DNA of 64,000 bases from Patella vulgata (Eukaryota > Mollusca > Gastropoda > Patellidae): positions 79,270,559-79,334,558 of the forward strand of contig NC_065883.2 in assembly GCF_932274485.2 (NCBI RefSeq), read 5' to 3'. This document shows positions 32,886-43,395 of this stretch, one piece after another. A program made the translations under genes and the position numbers. The notes beneath the pieces were generated by a model. The model was not told the origin of the DNA. It saw only the letters and a program-made list of their open reading frames with translations, and ran no database searches. Each line of letters opens with the position of its first letter. Position 1 is the first letter of the stretch.

Positions 32886-33840
32886 ATGGAATGCTCGGTC
32901 GATGAACGGAAAGATAGGAGCACTAACGGCCTCCATGATAACGAACTGAGAAGAACGAAACCCTTGTTGATGCGGACTTATCTTCCTCGATCTGGGTACA
33001 CCGCCCTACATGTTCCGCGCTATAAGCAGATAGGTGGCGGCATTGTCATCCTGGTCAGAACTAATCTGAAGTTTAAAAGGAATACTGGAATTCAAATCGT
33101 TTGAAATAATGGATGTAAATATTTACGTTGATAGCACCATGATACACGCTGTAACTATTTTATACCCCCATACTCTAAACAACATAAAGTGAAAGTACAA
33201 ATTTCTTATTGGAATTTGGTACACTATTAGAAAGTATCATTCTTTCTCCTGGTTATCTAATGATCGTTGGTGATTTCAATATACACGTGGATCACCCATC
33301 TACGGTGGCTGATTTGGGACAAAAATATAATAATAGCTCGAAATACGATCGCGCCACTTGCGCCAGGGTAAATTAGGCAGTGATCAGTTCCTACATATGA
33401 AATAAATAAACTTGAATCAGACCTGGGCTTCTAGATACCAGGAATGTCAGTCTCTCCTAGCAAAAGTCTGTAACCTCGATATATACAATTATTGATTCGT
33501 ATAATAACATGCGATATACTCCCCACTTGGAAGGGGGTAAATATTAACGGGAAATATTTTTTTGCATGTCCCAAAGGTCACATCTATTGTACGAAAAATG
33601 CCGTCGAAATCATGTGAATTAGATCCTAAGCCTATTGAATTTGTAAAGAACTGTATTGATGAATTGGCACCTGAATTATTACGAATATTTAATACATCGT
33701 TTGAATCTGGGATTTTCTCCGCCAACGGTAAAGCTGCCGTTGTCCGCCTCCCTCATTAAAAAAAACTTGGACTAGATCCTAACACGCTGTACAATTATCG
33801 ACCAGTTTCCAATTGCTGTTTCCTAGACAAGTTCCGCGAA
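32886..33840 (+). pseudogene. Decayed CR1/L2-type LINE ORF2 (endonuclease and start of RT), unit A
   Basis: Pieces in different frames read as one LINE ORF2 in order. First comes RSGYTALHVPRYKQIGGGIV (endonuclease), then LMIVGDFNIHVDHPS (the GDFN-x-H endonuclease motif, about 33,255), then MPSKSCELDPKPIE with CIDELAPELLRIFN (33,597 on), and finally GLDPNTLYNYRPVSNCCFLD at the N-terminus of the RT. At least three frame changes or stops break it, and nothing of the catalytic palm remains. It is much older than the LINE at 28,987. Copy B: 55,025-55,980. Confidence 0.75.
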
Positions 33841-34092
33841 AAGTGGGGTTTTTTTAACAAGGATTGGGCAACAGCCATGACCTATATTAAACTCCTCTCC
33901 CTGTCAGATATAGATACATGTATTTACATTGGAGAAATAAATAATCAATGATTACGGTGAGTGTGTTATTGTTGTCTCTGGTATGGATCTACATTTGAGA
34001 AATACACAAACAATGTACAAGGTGTTCGCATATTGCGTCAAACTTGTCAACAATTTTTATAAATAATTTGTACATTTATACATAGCTATAGA

Positions 34093-34140
34093 AATGGAAT
34101 GAAATGAGGTTTAACGTCCTAGCGTGTCCACAACCTTGGT
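34093..34140 (-). mobile_element. SINE-I tail fragment
   Basis: Only the 3' end is left (GGAATGAAATGAGGTTTAAC then GTCCTA), followed by unrelated GTGTCCACAACCTTGG text. Copy B: 56,233-56,280. Confidence 0.6.
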
Positions 34141-34394
34141 GTTACATACTTTTACTTGTAGCGATGATATATTTAAACGATTTTTATAATCCGATAAAAA
34201 GTGTGACCTCTAGAGGACAACAAGCTAAAATCGCGATTTTGTCGTACAATCAGGGGCCATAATTCAGGAATTCTGAATATGTACAGAATATACAACTGGT
34301 GGTAGTTTTTTCTTTGACGTGTTATATCTCATATCAACCTGTTAGGACGTCATCATAGGTCGATACACTCGGTTGATACAGTCAGTGAAATTCT

Positions 34395-34571
34395 TCACTG
34401 TTCACTGTCAGAATTATCGGAAAAGATTGCCTTTTGATCCAAATTTTCTCCAGCCTTTGACAAGCAAATAGTAGAACCAACCTCGTCGGAAATTGCATTC
34501 ACATATATTCCACCGTCAAAATGTTGGCTAAAAAGAATTTCTGTTTCGTCTAATAACGTATTTCTATCCAT
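34395..34571 (-). CDS. Short ORF/first-exon candidate (58 aa), unit A version
   Basis: ATG at 34,571 opens a 58-codon acidic frame (MDRNTLLDETEILFSQHFDG, then GGIYVN, ending FSDNSDSEQ). Copy B has the parallel 57-codon frame at 56,821-56,994 (MDSNALLDEKS, HLDGGIYVN, same FSDNSDSEQ end). The two differ at many positions although the flanks are nearly identical. In B, downstream text resembles a recombinase-like domain; in A that text is absent. No function can be assigned to this part. Confidence 0.4.
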   Translation of the reverse strand: MDRNTLLDETEILFSQHFDGGIYVNAISDEVGSTICLSKAGENLDQKAIFSDNSDSEQ

Positions 34572-34989
34572 TGTGATTTTGCTTTCAATTCAATTAAACC
34601 TATATTTACTCCAAAATGGCGACAGTATAAACAATGCATTCACGTGATTAGTTCGATAATTATCGTTATTTGGCGGAAACTATCGAGCAATTATCCAATC
34701 ATTGTTGACTTTTAATGGAAGGGTCCATTTAATTTAAGGGTGATTAAAACTATGACGTTGTATATGTCGGATATAAACCTTCTCTACCTCGGATTGATAT
34801 GATAGAGAACACTTGGGCTTCGGGTAGGTTAATATCCAATACAACAAATATTATAATTATTTTTCTGAACACGGACCACTGTCTTCTCCCGAAAGGAACA
34901 GTACTACCATCTCTATATTTCAGTACGTGATCCTAGTTATTTCACATCTCTACATATGATGGGTATTGTGCACCACGCGGGGAATACTT

Positions 34990-35645
34990 ACATTTTAAAA
35001 ACTATATCCCCACATTTTAAGCTGATCATATATTGAGTCAAACCTGTCAAAAAATTTTCATTAATAATATGTACATTTATACAAATCTATAATCAGGCGC
35101 CATAATCCAAGATATAAACACATATTTGTTAAGTTTAATCAAAATTGGATAAAAAAAACTGTGACCACTAGATGGTCCACTACCTTGATATTACATACTT
35201 GCGTACACAACCATCATAATGGTGTAGAGGTTATATATTTAAAAGTTATTTTTTTAAACAGGATTTAAAAAATGTGACATCTAGAGGCCCCGCACGCTAA
35301 AAACGCGATTCTTGTGCAACTAGGGGGACATACTCCAGGAAGTTGCGATCTGATAAGCGCAAATAACGAAAGGAACAAAGATCATTGGGTTATAAGTTAT
35401 AAAAATATGTTTCAAGTTTCATTAAAATCGGATAAAAATCATACAATTAGGGGTCATAATCCATGAAGTTACGATCCGATACATTGCCAATATCACAAGG
35501 AACCGCGATCATTGGGAGATAAACCTATATTTCAAGTTTTGTGACCGGTAGAGTGTCCACAATCAAATTGTGGGCGGACATCCGGACGGACAGGGGCGAC
35601 GACAATATATGTCCACATAAAAATGTGGGCGTATAAAAAAGGAAA
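34990..35645. mobile_element. Mosaic of MITE-like repeats ending in the TGTGGGCGTATAAAAA terminus
   Basis: The block contains repeated words GTGACC/GTGACATCTAGAG, GGGGCCATAAT/GGGGTCATAATCC and CGATCATTGGGAGATA, and ends ACATAAAAATGTGGGCGTAT at about 35,637. That terminus is the same as in the MITE at 25,584. Similar words occur at 34,130-34,340. I cannot resolve individual elements. This part has no equivalent in copy B. Confidence 0.5.
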
Positions 35646-35859
35646 GCATTTTTGTCATCACCTGATAGTTATCGAAAAAAAACCCCAAAAAACAATTCCT
35701 TTATTTTTTTGTGGCCTAGATGTTTGGCTGAACCTAAGGCACGTTCCTTATATTTGCCTAATGAAGATGAGATTACTAAAGCACGCACGTTTCGTCTCAA
35801 TGTCTTCTTATTTTATCTACATCAAGGCGGAGGTCTTCCCTGTGGATCCAGTTCATGAA

Positions 35860-36080
35860 AACCACAATTTAGAGAAATATCATGAACAGTGAACGTACAG
35901 TTATGGAGGTTGCTATCCAACTGCTAACAATTTGCCACGATTTAGAGAAAAATTATGGACTGGATCATAGAAATTAAACAAGGTTGAGCTAAGTGAACTT
36001 ACAGTCATGGAAGCTGATACCATCTGCCACATTTGTATTGCGCGCGCTCCATGTCATACGTCACAAAAACTGATAAAGAT
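35860..36080 (+). pseudogene. Decayed counterpart of the 57,580 repeat ORF, unit A
   Basis: Two units with CGTACAGTTATGGAGG/TTACAGTCATGGAAGC and GATTTAGAGAAA words match the tandem-unit ORF of copy B (57,580-57,849), but the frame here is closed by stops. It lies directly upstream of the lectin exon. No function is recognised. Confidence 0.4.
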
Positions 36081-36240
36081 TTACACACTATTTAATCGAA
36101 TCAAAATCTATACCGACAAGGGGTGGATGATGCGTTGATAAACATGCCTACACAATCCTAATTAAGTGCCTTGCAAATTCCTGATAGGGTGACTACTTTA
36201 TACACCCAAACTACCATGAATGTCTTCAATATAATTTCAG

Positions 36241-37252
36241 GTTCAGGTTCCTTTAATGTGGCACTTAATAAACCAACATGGCAAAGTTCAACATATAGAA
36301 GTGGCGTTTCATCTAGAGCTGTAGATGGTAATACTAATCAGAGATGGTATGGTAACAGTTGTACAGAAACTAATAATAATAAAGCAAGAGAATGGTTGTG
36401 TGTTGATCTAAAACAGAGTTTTGATATCAGTAGTATGAAGATATTTAACAGAATAGATGGGGGTACGTAAGATTATAACTAAATGGGACTGCCACATTCA
36501 ATAGAGCATAGTAACGACTTCTCAGTTTACCTTTTGAAACTTAGTGCCTGAAAGCAGAATGATATCTGATATTAAATATTAGAACAATAGTTTACAATAT
36601 ATCCAGTTCAATCAACACAATTTTTACGCTGTTGTTTTTAGATGTGGAAATAGATGTAACTGATTGATTAAGAAACAAAGCATTTGTTTCATAAAACATG
36701 ATATTAAGTTTGTTAAGTTATTGCTCCTGCAATGATGGTCCTTTGTAAGTGTTGTAAGATCCATAGTCTTAAATTCCCACCCAATTTATTGGTTAAAATA
36801 TGCCGAATAAGATTTGTGGATGTTTCAATTACTTTAAAAGTGTTGATATTATTATTAATAGAGTGGGTTAAACAAATAGTAAATGTGGCAAGGATATAAT
36901 TTCTGATTATTTTCAGCATTATCACATTATTGTTACATACATTTCATATTGTTTTTAAATTGTTGAAAAATGTGATACAAGCCCCACTGAGTGAGTTACA
37001 TACAATTCATATTGTTTCCAGGTACTAACAACATCAAAGGATTTGAAGTTAGATTGAGTTCAACTGGTAACTGTGATGAAGGAGGTTTTATTTCAGCTAC
37101 AGCATGTTATAAAGATCATACATCAACAGGACAATCTATTTATACCATAGACAGATGTAATCAACCATCTGTACCATCATTATCGGCTAGATTTGTTTTT
37201 GTTTCAATAAAACGTCAATATTTATACATATGTGAACTACAAATATTCACAG
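36241..37252 (+). CDS. F-type (FTP) lectin domain, two exons, unit A
   Basis: Exon 36,241-36,462 (acceptor ATAATTTCAG, donor GTACGTAAG) and exon 37,022-37,252 (acceptor TTTCCAG, donor GTAAGT) join in phase 1. They form one F5/8-C-like fucolectin/tachylectin-4 fold of about 150 residues: GSFNVALNKPTWQSST, AVDGNTNQRW, SCTET, WLCVDLKQSFDISSMKIFNR, then IKGFEVRLSSTGNC and YLYICELQIFTG. The family binds fucosylated or other glycans in secreted defence and gamete proteins. The canonical fucose motif (H, then R-x-D-G) is only partly present: RIDG is seen, the histidine is not. Both exons have open ends, so more exons must exist: a signal-peptide exon upstream in phase 1 (candidate 20,239) and possibly others downstream. 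Exon 1 is highly different from copy B. Confidence 0.8.
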
Positions 37253-38289
37253 GTAAGTATATTACTGATTCAACAGTTTGCCAGTTTTGGAATAGGATAA
37301 GATAAGCAACAATTAGCAATCTTATTTCCGAGTAAGGGAATCTACTATATAGACACAACGGCACGAAAGTATTAGATATTCTACAAAACGTATTAGCCCT
37401 GGCTTTACCGAATAAATGAGAACTTATATTCTAGAAAAGGTAGGCAGCATTCGTCGCGTCACCATTTGATCAATATTAGGAGCCATGAATATGACAAATA
37501 GTAGATGATTAATATTTGGAGGATTAAAACGCTCTAAGGTGATGGGTTTCGCAGGAAGGTTCGTAGCAACAACAGGTCTAAACAGCATAAAGCCCCATCA
37601 AACTGTTTCGATTTTTGTGTCCGAATAACACCGATTACACTTACAAAATCAGACTTATTGGCTTTACGACATTTTGTATACACGATTTTCAAAAGCCTTC
37701 CTCGTCGACTTCTCCTGTGACAATACAAGACTACATTACGCCCGTGGGAACAACTAATTACGACTGTTCAAGCTGAATTCCACGAGCAAAAACCTAGCAT
37801 AACGTAATGACGTCATATCATAGCAGTCGTGCTCACAAATACCTAGAACCAAAGCCGTATGTATATAAATAATGTTGCGACAACTGTGAAGCCAGAAATT
37901 TCCTATGACGTCATGAAAATATGACGTCAGGTGTACAAAGACGCCATCTTGGGTCCCAAGTATTTGTACCTACTCACTATCTATTTTATGGTCTAGCATA
38001 CTGTTGTGTCGAAGATGGCTGCCCCATACATTTTTTAAACGAAGAGTATAGCTGAACAAACTATTATTATTATTATGCAACAAAAAAGCGAACATGATTG
38101 TTATAATATAGTCTAATTCATAAGAAAATGAAATGAAAGATACACCAGATAAAAGCGCTATTAAATATCTTTAACTTGCATACGCTTTTAAAAATCAGAT
38201 TTTTTGTCCAGACGGGTAAAGTGAAAAATGAAAATTTAAATAGTAATTTGGGAGATAAAACCTTTTTGCCTTCTAGACTTCAGAGACTA
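37253..38289. other. Intron/intergenic with TGACGTCA cluster
   Basis: No further lectin exon is recognised. CRE-like TGACGTCA palindromes occur at about 37,808, 37,908 and 37,921, and GCCATCTTGG/AAGATGG words near 37,945 and 38,010 resemble YY1-type sites. A minus-strand frame at 37,534-37,728 (rich in R and K) is present unchanged in copy B but has no known domain. A promoter is possible but unproven. Confidence 0.35.
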
Positions 38290-38510
38290 GAAAGAAATTT
38301 AGTTTAACGTCCACTCGACACAAACTAGGTAATTTCGGGACTAACATGGTTCAGTTTTATTTCAATAATTCACTTGATTGATGAGAGCAAACTGGGGGGC
38401 TCGGAGAAAACCCAAGAGGTTGGACAGGCGACCCTACTCCTTGTCTCGTACAAGCGGGGAATCGAAACCGCGCCACCAGACTCCATGACATGTCATAGGT
38501 CTAATAAACG
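38290..38510 (-). mobile_element. SINE-II copy 5
   Basis: GTTTAACGTCCACTCGACAC, AAACTAGGTAATTTCGGGAC, GGTTGGACAGGCGACCCTAC and the tRNA-like GGGGAATCGAAACCGCGCC. The (GA)n tail has been lost. Copy B: 60,075-60,292. Confidence 0.8.
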
Positions 38511-39898
38511 TATTAATGGCCGGTAATTTAAATTGTAGGCCCTGTTTTTTTTAGTAGTAGTTGCGCTTCGATGTAAACCAAATTATTCCTTGCATTCTTT
38601 ATCGCATGCTATCTAGTATTTTCGTAATTTTAGAATTACATGTAGATGTGATTTTTAAAGGATTAAATTTTAAATAGTAAGCTTTACTGTCTGTAGTTGC
38701 ACATGTTCTTTTTACATTCTATAGTTTTTGTAAAAACAAATAAAATCTACAAACACAATAATAGGCCTTCAGTCTACCGAATAAAATAAATTTAGATTCA
38801 TATGTTATCATTAAAAGCAATTGAAAAAGAATCATGTGCGAGGGAACTTACTATATTTTCTGAAGAATCTGTTGTATTCTGGCAAAAGGATAATGGACAA
38901 GCTTAATTTTTTCTATGATTGTTTATCGAAAAATGTTGTTCTATCTATGTAGGCCTACAATTACTTGTGGTAAACAAAGTGTTAAGTTTATGGTATCTGA
39001 AATATACCTTTCCAATTTTTTTAAAAATATTATTTTGCTCAATTTTCAGTTGCAATAAGCTTTTAATAAAACAGTAAGCCTAATACTGTTATGCTATTAA
39101 AAATCACATTTCCCCTTTTTACTGGTAGGCCTTAATCCGACCAATAAAATACATGTATTTACTGAAGCACTATCACTAATTTTAAACCATTCAGTAATTC
39201 AAAATAATTTTAATTTACTCGGTGATTATCTAGTAATAGTATGCTGTATGGTTAACTTCAGTTTGTATGGCAGATAATTCCATAATAGTACACAGCATAA
39301 ATTAAATTTTCTTTTTCAAAATAATCAGTTGACAAAAAAATCGCAAAAATAAAAGTAACTCTGAACACAGATCAGACCTAATGAGATAGATATTTAGAGC
39401 AAACTTCATATTTATAATAATTTAATATATTCTTGTGCAGTAGTGTAAAATTGACAATTTCATAGTATTAGGTGGCCTATAAAGGCCGTCAAAACAATAC
39501 ATGACACCCAGAGCAATATGCAAAATATTCATTCTCAAGTTGTTTGGGGTTTATACTTGTTTGTAAAAAGAGAAACCAATCAACTCAAAAAATGTTTATT
39601 AAAAAATGTTATAGGCCTATTTAAAATAGAATTTCAATATCTTTAATTATTTTACTTTTTAAAAATGAAAGCCTACGCCCTACATTAATTAATAGAACAA
39701 AAATCATAAAAGCACACGGCGAGTCAACGTTGGATCCAAAGGTATTTTATCTTGGAAAACAACCAACGGCTCAAATCTGTTTATTGGAAAACATTATATG
39801 CCTATTTGAAATTCAATTTTAATATTCTTAAATTACTATTTTATATTTTAATGAAAGCTTACTTTATTAACATAACATATATACGAGAAGCACACAGT
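38511..39898. other. AT-rich unique sequence, nothing recognised
   Basis: Long AT-rich stretch repeated with few differences in copy B (60,293-61,680). Several words AATAGGCCT/GTAGGCCT recur. Open frames are short and without domains. Confidence 0.5.
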
Positions 39899-39969
39899 CA
39901 GAGGCGTAGCCGTGAAATACATGTTGGGGGGGGGGGCGCAACCCTAACCCCTAACCCTAACCCTAACCC
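39899..39969 (+). repeat. Interstitial telomere-like tract next to a hAT-like end
   Basis: Four CCCTAA-type units (39,942-39,969) are the complement of the metazoan telomere repeat TTAGGG. They sit directly after a G11 run and the word CAGAGGCGTAGCCGTG, which resembles the 5' end of many hAT-type MITEs. No matching right terminus is seen nearby. Copy B carries the same tract at 61,682-61,752. Confidence 0.65.
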
Positions 39970-40233
39970 ATTTTTAAAACCCCTAAAAAATATAAACAAA
40001 CACCATGTGGCCATGCTGTCTACCAAGACACCGCGTGCAAAGCATTATGGTTACGTTGTTGGCTGAGCGGGCGATAAATATTTGGTTTAGGCGATAATGT
40101 TTTTGGGTACCTACATGCGATTCACTCTGATAAGTGGCAGAAAAAAATTAACAAAATATTACTGACACTGACAGGCTAACTAGACACAATTTTATGGAAC
40201 ACAGTTACGTTTCACTTCACACATGTTTCCAGG

Positions 40234-40563
40234 ATGAAATGAAATGAAATGGGGTTTAACGTCCTACTGTTCTGCTCCTAACCTGGGCTAATGAAGACGG
40301 GCATACGCCATACAGTGTGTGCTATGAGGGAAATTTTGCCCGGACAGCGGCACTACGGCCTACTCTTATATCGAATTCCAACTGCCAAGGGATCTTTTAC
40401 GTGCACACCAATGTGTACACGGGGCCTCGGTTTTTCGTCCCATCCGAACGACTAGACAGCTTTCCTTGTCAGCCCTTCCGTCCTGCATCACTGACAAGGG
40501 AGAACCACGCCGGAAAATCTGGATGAACTTTCTCGGCCAATGCAGGGATCGAACACCCGACCT
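40234..40563 (-). mobile_element. SINE-I with intact (TTTCA)n tail, head cut at box B
   Basis: GATGAAATGAAATGAAATGG marks the tail. The body is the best preserved in the window: CGGGCATACGCCATACAGTG, GATCTTTTACGTGCACACC, CGGTTTTTCGTCCCATCCGA, GCATCACTGACAAGG. The head ends at GGATCGAACACCCGACCTAC, so box A is missing. Copy B: 62,018-62,346. Confidence 0.85.
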
Positions 40564-41335
40564 ACATTTCAAATCTAGGAATGGAAACAACAGGTATTTG
40601 GTGGAATAGTTTCAAATTTAATAAAGCCTCGTAAAAATCGACAATAATTTACGGCCTTGAATAAACCAATTCGTAAACCGTCACAAATGCCGTCTCTCGT
40701 CTCAGTCTCACTTCATTAATTCCGGGCCGTACCACGCTTTATGCATGTTTTAGAAATATGAATCATGTTTTATAAATTCCCGAAACACACACACAACTAA
40801 CATATTATGATTGTATGTGATAATTCTCAGTAGTTTTGTTACCGAAAATACTATAAAACTACGAAATTAAAGAGATTTAGTTCATCGATATAGATATCGT
40901 AACGTCGTTGAGCGAACTGTCAGTGTGTGTTTATTACAGACAATTCACAAGATGCATTGCGCGTCGCTGTGTTTCTATGAGCGGTAATGCGAGTCGCCAC
41001 TCTATGTATTTTTACTCTGTGACGACGTAATGACGTGTTATCATAGCAGTCGGATAGGGCCGATAAGTAAATCCCGCAAAATTGCGAGATTTCACGAGAA
41101 ATTGGACTTCCGGTGACATGTGTGAATATCACGCAATTTTGTTAGCCTGATAATGTTGAAAATGAAAGCAAGCGAGTGAATTGGGTTAAATATTTATTCA
41201 TTTGTGCCTTACTCCAAACAATGTTGTGATCTTCGCTCACCAGTTACTATTTATATGAAAAACAATGCCATAAATTATGCAAGAGGGAGAGTTGTGGAGA
41301 TTTATTAGCTGTAAAAATGACCGAGCGGAATCTCT
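40564..41335. other. Sequence between SINE-I and the fold-back element
   Basis: No gene is recognised. It includes GACGTAATGACGTGTTATCA followed by TAGCAGTCGGATAGGG at about 41,025, similar to text near 37,800 (TAATGACGTCATATCATAGC), so a small dispersed motif is shared. It ends at GAGCGGAATCTCTCA, where the fold-back element begins. Confidence 0.45.
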
Positions 41336-41739
41336 CACCCGTATTCCAGCACCCGGATTCGAGATCTAGTTAGCAGAAATAATTCTTAGCGTACTCCAGC
41401 ACGCCGATTCGAGATCAAGTTGGCAGACATATATTCTCTAACCGTATTCCAGCACCATGATTCGAGATCAAGTTAGCAGACATATTCTCACCGTATTCCA
41501 GCACACGGATTCAAGATCAAATTAGCAGACATATTCTTTCACCGTATTCCAGCACCCTCATTCGAGATCAAGTAAGCCCACGTATTCCTAGCGCCAAGAA
41601 AAACCTAGATATAATTATCACGAAAATAATTGTTACCTTTATATTAGAAAATAAAATTTTAAAACATATTAATGCAAAGTATTATGTAATAGATCCCCCG
41701 ATCCCCCCCCCCCCCACACCCCTAAATGTACTATTACCG

Positions 41740-43395
41740 TAAACATACTAAAATATCGCACAATAGGCTAACTGAGCATGCAAAAAAGGGGTACGTCCAT
41801 TTTGCATCAAAAAGTACCCCAACCAGCTTTGGTGGGAAAATGTTTTTTGTTTTACGGAATCAAGAGATGAATGAACTGCTGGAATCCAAAATTTCAGAAG
41901 GCTCCTATGTTGGTGTTTCGAGATATATTACCGTAAACATATTAAACATATGGGGGAATCGGGATGGGGTAGGCTGACTGCATGCGCACACAACAACTTC
42001 TAAACTAGCATTGGTGGCTTCAATATCTTTATTTCACCAACTGGACAGGTACATAATGCATGTACAAGCCAAATTTCATTAACTTTCTATGTAGGCGTAT
42101 CGAGTTATACCACCGCAAAGTTCCTAGCACCCGGATTCGAGGCGGAGTTTGTGGGTTCAATAAACAACGGGCACGCCCACGCTGCCTCAAAAAACGACCC
42201 AAACCATCTTTGGTGGGTAAATGGTTTTTATTTCACCGAATCAAGGGATGAATAAACTACTAGAAAAAAATCTCAGAAGGTTCCTATGCTGGCGTTTCGA
42301 GATATATTACCGTAAACATACTAAAAAATATTGGGGAATCGGGTTAGGGTAGGGTGACTGCGCACGCAATAACTTCTAAACTAGCTTTGGTGGCTTCAAT
42401 ATTTTTATTTCACCAACTGGACAGTTGTATAGGGCATGAACATGCTAAATTTCATTAACTTTCTATGTTGGCTTATCGAGTTATACCACCGCAAATTTCC
42501 TAGCACCCGGATTCGAGGTGGAGTTTGTGGGTTCAATGAACAAGGGGTACGCCCACGCTGCATCAAAAAACGACCCAAACCGGCTTTGGTGGGAAAATGT
42601 TTTTTATTTCACGAAATCAAGGGATGAATAAACTATTAGAATACAAAATTTCAGAAGGGTCCTATGTTGGCGTTTCGAGATATATTACCGTAAACATACT
42701 AAACATATGTGGAGAATCGGGTTAATGTAGGCTCACTACGCACGTAATAACTTCTAAACTAGCTTTGGTGGCTTCAATACCTTTATTTCACCAACTGGAC
42801 AGTTGCATAGGCCATGAACATGCCAAAATAATTTCATTAACTTTCTATGTTGGCGTATAGAGTTATACCACCGCAAAGTTCCTAGCACCTGGATTCGAGG
42901 TGGAGTTTGTGGGTTCAATAAACAGCGGGTACGCCCACGCTGCATCAAAAAACGACCCAAACCAGCTTTGGTGGGAAAATGTTTTTTATTTCTCGAAATC
43001 AAGGGATGAATAGACTATTAGAATACAAAATTTCAGAAGGCTCCTATGTTGGCGTTTCGAGATATATTACCGTAAACATACTAAACATATGGGGAGAATC
43101 AGGTTAGGGTAGGCTCACTACGCACGTAATAACTTCTAAACTAGCTTTGGTGGCTTCAATATCTTTATTTCACTAAATCGACAGATGAATAAGGTATGCA
43201 CATGCTAAATTTCATTAACTTTCTATGTTGGCGCATCGAGTTATACCACCGCAAATTTCCTAGCAACAGGATTCGAGGTGGAGTTTGTGGGTTCAATAAA
43301 CAACGGGCACGCCCACGTTGCGTAAAAAAACGACCCAAACCAGCTTTGGTGGGAAACTGTTTGTTATTTCACGGAATCAAGGGATGAATAAACCA
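41740..43395 (+). repeat. ~379-bp satellite units, forward half
   Basis: The units are marked by CAACTGGACAG/GACAG at about 42,034, 42,413, 42,792 and 43,172. Each contains TTTCATTAACTTTCTATGTT, a CTAGCACCCGGATTCGAGG core, CAAAAAACGACCCAAACCAG and TATATTACCGTAAACATACT. A 63-codon frame starting just before FINFLCW and running to IKG recurs in four units, but it needs no coding explanation because the units themselves are similar. Confidence 0.85.

Noticed and set aside
37534-37728. Minus-strand 64-aa basic frame kept in both units
   Set aside because: Open in both copies only because they are nearly identical; no known domain and no start context or exon signals that convince.
40317-40590. 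Small ORFs such as those with FARTAALRPTLISNSNCQG
   Set aside because: They lie wholly inside SINE-I copies; the same text appears in every SINE-I of the window in different states of decay.
41336-41360. Target-site duplication of the fold-back element
   Set aside because: Left flank (GAGCGGAATCTCTCA) and right flank (ATAAAACTCCGTTGAG) share no direct repeat I can defend.
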